Origin: DASYAN01 sp036501345
GTDB taxonomy: Bacteria > Chloroflexota > Ktedonobacteria > Ktedonobacterales > Ktedonobacteraceae
Reading direction: 5' to 3'
Length of the DNA: 6,030 nt
Assembly (NCBI GenBank): GCA_036501345.1
Contig: DASYAN010000190.1
Location: 1-6,030, forward strand
The notes under the pieces are model-generated. The model was not told the origin of the DNA. It saw only the letters and a program-made list of their open reading frames with translations, and made no database searches. This document shows positions 1 to 5,483 of this stretch, piece by piece (the stretch's first letter is position 1; each line of letters opens with the position of its first letter). A program made the position numbers and the translations under genes.

Positions 1-205
1 TATGCCAAAGTCGAGACGTTCCCCCGGGAGAAGAGAATACCCCAAACGCGTCAAACCTCGCCAGAGTTGTGGAGCTCTTGCGCCAAGGTGGCGATAAGCT
101 CATCACCATTGCTGTCAAAAGAGTCAACAGTATCATCGCTATCACCTCATCTATCCATCAAAATCGCAGAAGAGCCCCGATGTTTGTGAGCATGTATGGC
201 GTTGT

Positions 206-235
206 TTGGGTAGCGCGTCACATGAAAAGTACAAT
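206..235 (+). promoter_or_regulatory. Weak sigma70-like promoter candidate
   Basis: TTGGGT (206-211) and TACAAT (230-235) are separated by 18 bases. The -10 matches the consensus at five of six positions and the -35 at only three. Transcription would start near 242, just before the hairpin at 245-269, and would run through the small ORFs into the operon at 513. This is the only promoter-like pair I found upstream of the operon, and the poor -35 keeps confidence low. Confidence 0.2.
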
Positions 236-244
236 AAAGATAGA

Positions 245-269
245 GCCCCTGATCTAGTCCATCAGGGGC
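245..269. other. Perfect 9-bp hairpin in leader region
   Basis: GCCCCTGAT (245-253) pairs perfectly with ATCAGGGGC (261-269) around a 7-base loop. No T-run follows on the plus strand; the next bases, AGGAAGGA, look like a ribosome binding site for the ATG at 285. On the minus strand the bases after the hairpin are only moderately T-rich. It could be a factor-dependent or poor terminator for a gene ending at 257 (whose stop codon lies in the loop), or a 5' stem on the operon transcript. Confidence 0.45.
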
Positions 270-284
270 AGGAAGGAATCCAGG

Positions 285-507
285 ATGCTTAACCTCAGTG
301 GATCCTCAATTCAGTCTACGCAAGACAGCATCATTTGTCTAAGCGGTCTCCATTCTTCTCATGACCCGTATTGCTCAGATCATAATTGCTCGTGCCATTC
401 CTCGATACCATGGCACAGCCAAGTCACCAGCATTCCTCAACATAGTAGCGAAGAAATCAGTAAAGCGTTTGGTTATTTCGGTATTAGGCAGTAGAAGACA
501 AGGATAG
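285..507 (+). other. Two overlapping small-ORF candidates upstream of operon
   Basis: Two frames compete here. The ATG at 285 opens a 69-residue frame ending at 494. It has a good ribosome site (AAGGA at 273-277, seven bases before the ATG), but its product is rich in Ser, His and Cys, as out-of-frame translations often are. The ATG at 361 opens a 48-residue frame ending in TAG at 505-507. That product is basic and reads more like a protein, with the stretch RIAQIIIARAIPRYHG and a tail of K and R, but it has no ribosome site. A frameshifted relic running from the first frame into the second is also possible. I recognise neither; the better one would sit directly before the 513 gene and could be co-transcribed with it. 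Confidence 0.25.
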
Positions 508-512
508 AGGAA

Positions 513-1304
513 ATGCCAGGAAAATCAAATATAGAGTGGACGAACAAAACGTGGAATCCAGTTACAGGATGTGAAAAAGTTAGCAAGGGATGTGATCACT
601 GTTATGCTGAAACATTCGCTGAGCGCTTCAGAGGTGTACCAGGACACCCGTATGAGCAGGGCTTCGATCTAAAGCTCTGGCCGGACAGACTAAATATCCC
701 ATTGCAGTGGAAGAAGCCCACAACCATCTTTACTAATTCAATGTCTGACCTCTTCCACAAGGATGTCCCCGATGATTTCATCATGCAAGTCTTCGAGACG
801 ATGAATAAGGCATCATGGCATACATTTCAGGTCCTGACTAAGAGGCCCAGCAGGGTAGCACTAATAGCACACGAGTTAACCTGGACAAAAAACATCTGGT
901 TAGGAACATCAGTAGAGAGCCAGGATTATACATGGCGCATAGATAAGCTGTGCCAAGTCCCAGCCAAGATACGCTTTGTCAGTGCAGAGCCACTGCTTGG
1001 ACCGCTAGACCTGCGCAAGTGGCTGAAGTGGTGCCCGGAATGTGAGTGGCCACATGGGGAGTGGCAGGACTGCGGACACTGCGAAACATACCCAGAGGTC
1101 AGAGGGCTCGACTGGATTATAACAGGCGCTGAGAGCGGTCATGGAGCGCGACCAATGTCAGAAGATTGGGTAAGGTCATTGAGGGATCAATGTGTAAATA
1201 GTGGACGAAGCTTTTTCTATAAGCAAAATGCTCTCAATGGTCGCAAGGTGCCAACTCCGGAGCTAGACGGTCAAAGATGGATGCAGTTCCCTGTAGAGAT
1301 GTAG
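513..1304 (+). CDS. Phage Gp37/Gp68 family protein (DUF5131)
   Basis: This 263-residue protein matches the phage Gp37/Gp68 (DUF5131) family across its length. Near the N-terminus is the family's three-cysteine motif, C20-x6-C27-x2-C30-Y31, in the setting TGCEKVSKGCDHCYAE, which resembles the iron-sulfur site of radical-SAM enzymes. Further family landmarks are IFTNSMSDLFH (72-82), VLTKRP (107-112), RFVSAEPLLGPLDL (154-167), DWIITGAESGHGARPMSEDW (200-219), FFYKQ (234-238) and LDGQRWMQFP (251-260). An extra loop with two cysteine pairs (C174-x2-C177 and C187-x2-C190) lies between the SAEPLLGPLDL and ITGAESG blocks and may bind zinc. The start is supported by AAGGA at 500-504, eight bases upstream. 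Family members are often encoded beside the three-Cys-motif partner TcmP, which I do not see here. The biochemical function is unproven; family assignment is confident, enzymatic role is inference. Confidence 0.93.
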   Translation: MPGKSNIEWTNKTWNPVTGCEKVSKGCDHCYAETFAERFRGVPGHPYEQGFDLKLWPDRLNIPLQWKKPTTIFTNSMSDLFHKDVPDDFIMQVFETMNKASWHTFQVLTKRPSRVALIAHELTWTKNIWLGTSVESQDYTWRIDKLCQVPAKIRFVSAEPLLGPLDLRKWLKWCPECEWPHGEWQDCGHCETYPEVRGLDWIITGAESGHGARPMSEDWVRSLRDQCVNSGRSFFYKQNALNGRKVPTPELDGQRWMQFPVEM

Positions 1305-1314
1305 TATAGCAATA

Positions 1315-1335
1315 CGGAGTCTTCGCAGGGCTCCG
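1315..1335 (+). other. Intercistronic hairpin
   Basis: CGGAGTC (1315-1321) pairs with GGCTCCG (1329-1335) with one G-U pair and a 7-base loop, in the 48-base gap between the first two operon genes. No T-run follows, so it is unlikely to be a terminator. It ends seven bases before the ribosome site of the next gene (AAGG at 1343-1346) and might protect or process the mRNA or tune the downstream genes. Confidence 0.35.
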
Positions 1336-1352
1336 CAGCTTGAAGGTGAAGT

Positions 1353-1871
1353 ATGTGTTGGGCTTGTTTTGAAGGTGGGGAATATCAAACAGCATCGTAT
1401 CGTAAGTGTGATGGGTGCAAGAAAACTTTTGCTAGAGAGATGCTGCAGCTTTATGACTTTGTGAAACAATGGCGTGGTGTCTACAACTGGCTGGAAAGAG
1501 ATGTGAGGAAAGAATTGCTCTGTGCTGATTGCGCAAAAGACAGAGACAATTTGAGAGATCAGGCAAGAGCAAAAGCAGCTAATAGCAAGATGATATTGCC
1601 AGAGCCCAGAGGCAAAGACACCGCAATAGACGCTCTTCCTGTTGGCATATTCGGCAGTGATAATGGACGAGATAAGACGATGGGAATAGCCTGTGCACAG
1701 ATCAAGTACGGAGTGGAAGCTGTGACTGAGATCTTGCAGGGGTTCACATACCACGATGATGATGGGCTAAAGGTTAAGTGTTTGACGATCAGGGATGTCA
1801 ATGAGGCTACGAGATGTGACAAATGTTGGTTATTCCTGTTTGAGTGCAATGCGAATGAGGTGACACAATGA
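1353..1871 (+). CDS. Cysteine-rich putative zinc-binding protein, unrecognised
   Basis: I do not recognise this 172-residue protein. The N-terminal third carries three CxxC pairs, C2-WA-C5, C19-DG-C22 and C57-AD-C60, the pattern of zinc-ribbon or treble-clef modules; a further pair, C155-DK-C158, with C165 nearby, lies close to the C-terminus. The middle (about 60-145) has no motif I know; it has a basic, alanine-rich patch (ARAKAANSK) and an acidic HDDDG loop. No signal peptide or membrane segment is visible, so it is probably cytoplasmic. The start is supported by AAGG at 1343-1346, six bases before the ATG. Its stop overlaps the next gene's start as ATGA, so the two are probably translationally coupled. 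Metal binding is inferred from cysteine spacing; a nucleic-acid or protein adaptor for its operon partners is a guess. Confidence 0.8.
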   Translation: MCWACFEGGEYQTASYRKCDGCKKTFAREMLQLYDFVKQWRGVYNWLERDVRKELLCADCAKDRDNLRDQARAKAANSKMILPEPRGKDTAIDALPVGIFGSDNGRDKTMGIACAQIKYGVEAVTEILQGFTYHDDDGLKVKCLTIRDVNEATRCDKCWLFLFECNANEVTQ

Positions 1872-2464
1872 CGAAAGTCGTTCATTGCAAAAGAGAGTCC
1901 TATCACATCTATATCGGAAGGCCATCAATATGGGAAAATCCTTTCAAAATCGGTCATGATGGCACGCGTGCGGAGGTGATCGCAAAATACAAGGAATATA
2001 TTCTGAGCAAACCTGAATTGCTGGGACAATTAGAGAGCTTGAGAGGGAAAACACTGGGGTGCTGGTGCTCGCCGCAGCGCTGCCACGGTGATGTGCTAGT
2101 TGAATTGCTTGAGACAAAGCGCTGCAGCCTGGACGGAGATGTTGCAGAGCTAAAGGAGCTTGCTGAAGTCTTTGAGACAGAGAGAATCATCATCTGCCAG
2201 CGCTCTGGACCTGGCAAAGGATGCATCATGACGTGGGCAGAGAAAGACAAAGTCTTCGTAAGCATCAAGTATAGCGGCACTGTAGCGGCAGTTGTGCGAG
2301 AAACGAAGATGGAAGGGTTGACGCAAAAGGTGAAGGTAAGGACCGCTGTGCATGCTCCGTTGCTCGGCAAATGCATTGTTTCCGATGATAAGCGATGGTT
2401 TGATGGTTCAGACCTTAAACCAAGAGTAAGCATTATTGCAGAATTAGGAGAGTTTGAAGATTAG
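1868..2464 (+). CDS. DUF4326 protein with extra C-terminal region
   Basis: Residues about 12-82 match DUF4326, a small domain common in phages and phage-like islands. The diagnostic pieces are IGRPSIWENPFKIG (16-29), a helix with RAEVIAKYKEYIL (34-46), and LGCWCSPQRCHGDVLVELL (63-81), in which C65, C67, C72 and H73 are the conserved cysteine/histidine cluster. DUF4326 proteins are often little longer than this domain. Here about 110 further residues follow, with an acidic helix (DVAELKELAEVFE), a short CQRSGPGKGC segment and several beta-like strands; I recognise no domain in them. The ATG overlaps the previous gene's stop by four bases, with GAGGTG at 1857-1862 as its ribosome site, so it is the third and last cistron before the terminator at 2470-2511. 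The function of the domain is unknown. Confidence 0.92.
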   Translation: MTKVVHCKRESYHIYIGRPSIWENPFKIGHDGTRAEVIAKYKEYILSKPELLGQLESLRGKTLGCWCSPQRCHGDVLVELLETKRCSLDGDVAELKELAEVFETERIIICQRSGPGKGCIMTWAEKDKVFVSIKYSGTVAAVVRETKMEGLTQKVKVRTAVHAPLLGKCIVSDDKRWFDGSDLKPRVSIIAELGEFED

Positions 2465-2469
2465 CAATG

Positions 2470-2511
2470 GCCTCAGATTGCAATGAGAAAGCGATCTGAG
2501 GCTTTGTTATT
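2470..2511 (+). terminator. Intrinsic terminator of the three-gene operon
   Basis: A 12-bp stem, GCCTCAGATTGC (2470-2481) with GCGATCTGAGGC (2491-2502), has a single G-U pair and a 9-base loop and is followed by TTTGTTATT. It starts six bases after the TAG of the DUF4326 gene. This is a textbook position and shape, and it separates the operon from the coiled-coil gene downstream. Confidence 0.87.
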
Positions 2512-2615
2512 GCCTTCATATTTCTACATCAATACTCATCAAGACCACACAGCGATTCTGTGGGCAACAAAGCGGCAACGATTTGCCCGTGAAGGTGATG
2601 TCCGCTCTGTCCCAT

Positions 2616-2647
2616 CAAGATGGCCGCTTTTGGATGCAAGATGGCCG
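2616..2647. repeat. Tandem CAAGATGGCCG boxes, 21 bp apart
   Basis: CAAGATGGCCG occurs at 2616-2626 and 2637-2647, start-to-start distance 21 bp, about two helical turns, and each copy is followed by a short T-run. The surrounding spacer, 2512-2756, holds no gene I trust: one frame is open but is rich in Trp, Arg and Ser with no family resemblance. The spacing would suit a protein binding both boxes on one DNA face, but the boxes could equally be a relic of a repeated element. Confidence 0.4.
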
Positions 2648-2674
2648 TTTTGTCCCTTGGAATATGGACAATTG

Positions 2675-2719
2675 TTGAGTATGCTTGGCAGTAGTTACTC
2701 ATTTTGAGTAATTTATAAA
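2675..2719 (+). promoter_or_regulatory. Palindromic promoter region of coiled-coil gene
   Basis: TTACTC (2695-2700) and GAGTAA (2706-2711) form a perfect 6-bp inverted repeat around ATTTT, and TTGAGTA occurs at 2675-2681 and again at 2704-2710. The area holds a possible -35, TTGGCA (2685-2690), and -10-like TATAAA (2714-2719) or TAATTT (2709-2714); the second pair has an 18-base spacer, the first is too far apart. The palindrome lies across the likely -10, as a repressor operator would. The promoter elements are approximate, the repeats are exact. Confidence 0.35.
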
Positions 2720-2756
2720 AAAGTTTTAAAGGATTTATGGGAAAAGGAGAGATATT

Positions 2757-3449
2757 ATGCCAAAAGGATTTGATGAGGTTAAATCCTATAGTAAGCACAG
2801 AAATGAAACACCAAGAGTTCCAAGTATGATTGAGCGTATAGTAAGAGAAAAACAGAGAGAGATAGAAAAAAGGGAGAAATTACTTACTGATATACAAAAA
2901 ACAATACCGAAGATTGAGCAAGATCTAAAAGATTTAGAACAATGTTTTAGAGATTTAAAAACATTAGGGGATAAAATTGAATTTGGAAAGAGTGCGTTTT
3001 TGGAAAACAGTGCAATGTTGGAAAGCATTGTAGAAAACCTGTCAAACGAATCCTTTGAAACAGTTAAAAATGCTTACGAAAAAGACATGGAATGTGGAAC
3101 TGTAATGGCTAGCTATCGTCATTCAGAGCATATCTTTAGTGATAAGCGTGACAAAATTTGGGAGAATATTCAAAGAATAGATCACAATATAGAGTCAATT
3201 GAAGAATTAACTTCATATCAACCAGAAGTTGTAACAATGCTAAGTATAAAAGAGTTAAGAGATGAATATACGAGGGATATTAGTAGTAAAACAGAAGAAT
3301 TTCGGACCTATTTAGCTTCTAGGCGTGCCGCTCGCAGAGCGTTGGAGACTACTAGTGTCTCTAAACAAGATTTAGATGCTATCGAAGAATGGCTAAGAAT
3401 AAAAGAATGGGCAAATAAAATTACTTATGATGCGGATATGGTACAATAG
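2757..3449 (+). CDS. Coiled-coil protein of unknown function
   Basis: I do not recognise this 230-residue protein. It is highly charged and mostly helical. Residues about 24-80 (IERIVREKQREIEKREKL and onward) have the heptad-like spacing of a long coiled coil. A second helical stretch spans about 125-155, and a basic SRRAARRALE segment near 188-197 precedes a helix rich in Trp, Glu and Lys. There is no signal peptide or membrane segment. The start is firm: AGGAG at 2745-2749 lies seven bases before the ATG. It is a single gene with its own spacer, cut off from the operon by the terminator at 2470-2511. Its codons are much richer in A and T than the operon and the transposase, which suggests a separate origin. 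The IS begins 27 bases after its stop, so any terminator of its own may have been displaced. A structural, DNA-associated or phage-related role are all possible. Confidence 0.8.
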   Translation: MPKGFDEVKSYSKHRNETPRVPSMIERIVREKQREIEKREKLLTDIQKTIPKIEQDLKDLEQCFRDLKTLGDKIEFGKSAFLENSAMLESIVENLSNESFETVKNAYEKDMECGTVMASYRHSEHIFSDKRDKIWENIQRIDHNIESIEELTSYQPEVVTMLSIKELRDEYTRDISSKTEEFRTYLASRRAARRALETTSVSKQDLDAIEEWLRIKEWANKITYDADMVQ

Positions 3450-3476
3450 AACGCACAACGCCCCGGTGCTCACATC

Positions 3477-3493
3477 CATTGATTCCAACTAAT
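3477..3493 (+). repeat. Left terminal inverted repeat of the IS
   Basis: CATTGATTCCAACTAAT, perfectly matched by the right end. Read from outside, the repeat puts a stop (TGA or TAA) in two of the three incoming frames, so host frames running into the element are closed quickly. Confidence 0.85.
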
Positions 3494-3504
3494 AGAGAAA
3501 GAGG

Positions 3505-3533
3505 TTGGCAAAGAGGGAAAAAGCTGGGATAAT
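3505..3533 (+). promoter_or_regulatory. Transposase promoter inside the IS
   Basis: TTGGCA (3505-3510) and GATAAT (3528-3533) each match the sigma70 consensus at five of six positions, with the ideal 17-base spacer. Transcription would start near 3540, leaving a short leader before the ribosome site at 3562-3568. The -35 occupies the TTG that would otherwise be taken as an upstream start codon. Confidence 0.7.
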
Positions 3534-3576
3534 TCTTGCAAAAGAAAAACAATTGAGCAAGAAAAGGACTTATCCC

Positions 3577-5193
3577 ATGAGTCATGATAGCGTATTTTCG
3601 CCCTCAAAGGCAAGTGGTGGAGTGCATAAGCAGATCGAAAGCTTCCTGCAGACGGTCATGTGGGGCGTGATGCATCCCCGAGATCAGGAAGCAGCAGCAG
3701 AACAGCAAGGCAAGCCGGGCCGTCCGATGTACCTGCCAAGTGTGACCTTGTGGATGGCAGTCCTGATAGCTGTGCTGCGAGGTCTCAAATCCCAACGAGC
3801 GATTTGGCGGTTGGTAGCAGCAGGTGGCTGGTGGAAGCAACCAAGCTATGATAGAGGAGATCAAGCGGTCTATAAACGACTCGAGCAAGAGGGATGGAAA
3901 CCGTTAGCTCAGGTATTTGAGCGAGTCAGTCAGCTCATCGCTCACTGGCTTCAACCAGCATTGCAAGCCTATCACCAACGGCATGTCCCCTTGGCACCTT
4001 TTGCCAAGGATGTGGTAGTACTCGATGAAATGCACCTGGATCAAGTGAGCAGACGCTTGCCAATGCTCAGGCATTTCAAGAAGGGGGATGTGCAGTTGTT
4101 GCCGGGCAAACTGGTCGCTCTTTTTGATGTGCGGTTACAGCAATGGCGTGCGATCGAATACATGGCTTCTGCCAAGGAGAACGGCATGAAGCAGGCCTAT
4201 CGCATGCTGGCCAAGGTCAAAACCGGGACGACGCTGGTCCTGGCAGATCTGGGCTATTTCAGCTTTCGGTGGTTTGATGAGCTAACCGATCTCGGCTACA
4301 GTTGGATCTCACGAGTCAAAGAGCATACCTCGGTTGTGGTACTGCACACCTATTATCAAGCCGGAGAAACCTTTGATCGGTTAGTATGGTTGGGAGCTTG
4401 GAATATCAAGGGCAAATATGTGGTGCGGCAGGTTCAATTTCGACAAGGAGGACAATTGAGGCAGTATTTCACCAATGTCTGCGATCCAACCGTCTTGTCC
4501 CTCCGCGAAATTGCTCGGCTCTATGCTCGGAGGTGGGATATCGAATTGGCCTTCTTGACCTTAAAACGGGAACTGGGATTGCATCTGATTTGGAGCAGCA
4601 AATCGGTGGTGGTTTTAGCACAAGTGTGGGCTTGCCTCATCATCGCTCAAGTGATGCAGGCTCTGCGCATGGAAGTCGCTTTGCGTGCTGAGGTCGATCC
4701 CTTTGATGTCTCATTGCCCTTACTCTTTGAGGCCTTGCCTCAGTTGAGCGCTGCAGGACAGGATGCAATAGTCGAATGTGTGCGCCAAGGGCGCCGCCTT
4801 GGCATTATTCGGCCTTCGACCCGTCTTCTTGTCCAAGCACCTGAGATCCCACCTGAGCAACTCATCCCGTTGCCGCAAGGGACCGTGCTTTGTCGGCAGC
4901 CGTGCTATCGTCAGGAGAAGAGCCCTGACAAACCGATCTGCTCAGACAAAGGGAGTGGTCCCCAGATTGAGGTTCATCCCCAGCGCGACCGACTGGTCGC
5001 CATCCTCTTGCAACGCGAGGCTCAGATCAAAGCCCTTGCCCAACAAGCTAAGGCGGAGCAGATCCTCAAGCCAAAGATCGTACCTCCCAAACCCAACACC
5101 GATCACACGGCGTTGTCCAAAGCCAAAGTCACCAAGACTCCCATGCCTGCGGTCCAACCTGATCCGAGCATGGCACGTCCGCCCTGGGCCTAG
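3577..5193 (+). CDS. IS4-type DDE transposase
   Basis: The transposase cuts and joins DNA at the element ends through an RNase H-like DDE site. From the ATG at 3577 it has 538 residues. The first Asp is probably D150 in VVVLDEMHL. The second is D224 in LADLGYFSF, with the following Y227. The catalytic Glu lies in the IS4 signature Y-x2-R-x3-E-x6-K (Y316, R319, E323, K330). An N-terminal helical region with GKPGRPMYLPSVTLWMAVL precedes the core, and a Pro-, Gln- and Lys-rich tail fills roughly the last 90 residues. The ATG is chosen because AAAAGGA (3562-3568) lies eight bases upstream; the longer frame from TTG at 3505 has GAGG directly against the start and lies inside the promoter. The frame is intact, so the enzyme could be functional. 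Confidence 0.93.
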   Translation: MSHDSVFSPSKASGGVHKQIESFLQTVMWGVMHPRDQEAAAEQQGKPGRPMYLPSVTLWMAVLIAVLRGLKSQRAIWRLVAAGGWWKQPSYDRGDQAVYKRLEQEGWKPLAQVFERVSQLIAHWLQPALQAYHQRHVPLAPFAKDVVVLDEMHLDQVSRRLPMLRHFKKGDVQLLPGKLVALFDVRLQQWRAIEYMASAKENGMKQAYRMLAKVKTGTTLVLADLGYFSFRWFDELTDLGYSWISRVKEHTSVVVLHTYYQAGETFDRLVWLGAWNIKGKYVVRQVQFRQGGQLRQYFTNVCDPTVLSLREIARLYARRWDIELAFLTLKRELGLHLIWSSKSVVVLAQVWACLIIAQVMQALRMEVALRAEVDPFDVSLPLLFEALPQLSAAGQDAIVECVRQGRRLGIIRPSTRLLVQAPEIPPEQLIPLPQGTVLCRQPCYRQEKSPDKPICSDKGSGPQIEVHPQRDRLVAILLQREAQIKALAQQAKAEQILKPKIVPPKPNTDHTALSKAKVTKTPMPAVQPDPSMARPPWA

Positions 5194-5210
5194 TCTCAAC
5201 CGCTGGAAGC

Positions 5211-5226
5211 CTCTGCTTAGGCAGAG
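5211..5226. other. Small hairpin after transposase stop
   Basis: CTCTGC (5211-5216) and GCAGAG (5221-5226) form a perfect 6-bp stem with a TTAG loop, 17 bases after the transposase stop. The plus strand continues with A-rich sequence, so it is not an intrinsic terminator; it could stabilise the 3' end of the message. Confidence 0.35.
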
Positions 5227-5317
5227 AAAATACCACAAAAAATACAAAGGATGTAAAAAATCATTACAGGAAATACAAATGTAAGTCCATTTCTCGAGTA
5301 TTTATCTTTTCAATCAT

Positions 5318-5352
5318 AAAAAATATGGGACTCCCATTATTTTAATCTTATT
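5318..5352 (+). terminator. Possible intrinsic terminator inside the IS
   Basis: An A-run (5318-5323) leads into ATGGG (5325-5329), a 3-base ACT loop and CCCAT (5333-5337), then TATTTTAATCTTATT. The outer A- and T-runs can lengthen the stem with one bulge. The GC core is only three pairs, so it is weak, but it is the best stop signal I see for the transposase transcript before the right repeat. Confidence 0.35.
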
Positions 5353-5466
5353 GTGGGATAATTACCTTTTTGAAATCATAATACGCTGGACTTGTAGATT
5401 TGGTTTCAGTAGTGATACCGTGATCTAACACTCTTGAGAGGACGACTTTGGACCCACTCTCTCCTC

Positions 5467-5483
5467 ATTAGTTGGAATCAATG
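5467..5483 (-). repeat. Right terminal inverted repeat of the IS
   Basis: ATTAGTTGGAATCAATG, the exact reverse complement of the left end at 3477-3493. Inward of it the minus strand reads TGAGGAGAGAG and the left end reads AGAGAAAGAGG, a weak continuation of the match. Confidence 0.85.

Larger units (their letters stand above)
1..512. other. Left flank without a confident gene
   Basis: No reading frame here is convincing. On the plus strand one frame is open from the window edge to a TAG at 255-257 and could be the tail of an upstream gene, but it resembles no family I recognise. On the opposite strand a short acidic frame ends in a TGA at 51-53 (its last residues read LATLAQELHNSGEV if I allow I-A-T before L-A-Q). 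It is cut off upstream by an in-frame stop, so it may be a decayed fragment or chance. The rest holds the hairpin at 245-269 and two overlapping small-ORF candidates at 285-507, listed separately. The stretch may be mainly the leader of the operon starting at 513. Confidence 0.5.
3477..5483 (+). mobile_element. IS4-type insertion sequence, 2,007 bp, complete
   Basis: The element is bounded by CATTGATTCCAACTAAT (3477-3493) and its exact reverse complement (5467-5483). Outside these bases the two flanks no longer match. Inside, similarity continues imperfectly for about 20 more bases on each side. It contains one transposase gene with an intact DDE/YREK signature and its own promoter, so it may be active. 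No target-site duplication is visible: the left flank ends GTGCTCACATC and the right begins ACCCATACAAA. IS4-group elements normally duplicate several to about a dozen bases, so a later deletion, recombination between copies, or a slightly misplaced end is likely. The 273 bases between the transposase stop and the right repeat are AT-rich and non-coding. Confidence 0.85.

Noticed and set aside
1263..1906. Long minus-strand open frames opposite the operon
   Set aside because: They have Ser-, His- and Cys-rich compositions without family resemblance, opposite genes with ribosome sites and known domains.
2470..2502. CRISPR-like or array structure
   Set aside because: The repeats in this window are single hairpins or pairs; no regularly spaced repeat-spacer units are present.
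2483..2707. A 74-residue plus-strand frame after the operon terminator
   Set aside because: Its ATG lies in the terminator loop, it has no ribosome site, and its product shows no family features.
3505..3576. Upstream TTG extension of the transposase
   Set aside because: It lies over a near-consensus promoter and has GAGG directly against the TTG, whereas the ATG at 3577 has a well-spaced ribosome site.
4778..5284. A 168-residue open frame overlapping the 3' part of the transposase
   Set aside because: It is rich in Arg, Ser and Pro and lies out of frame within a strongly coding gene that carries recognisable catalytic motifs.
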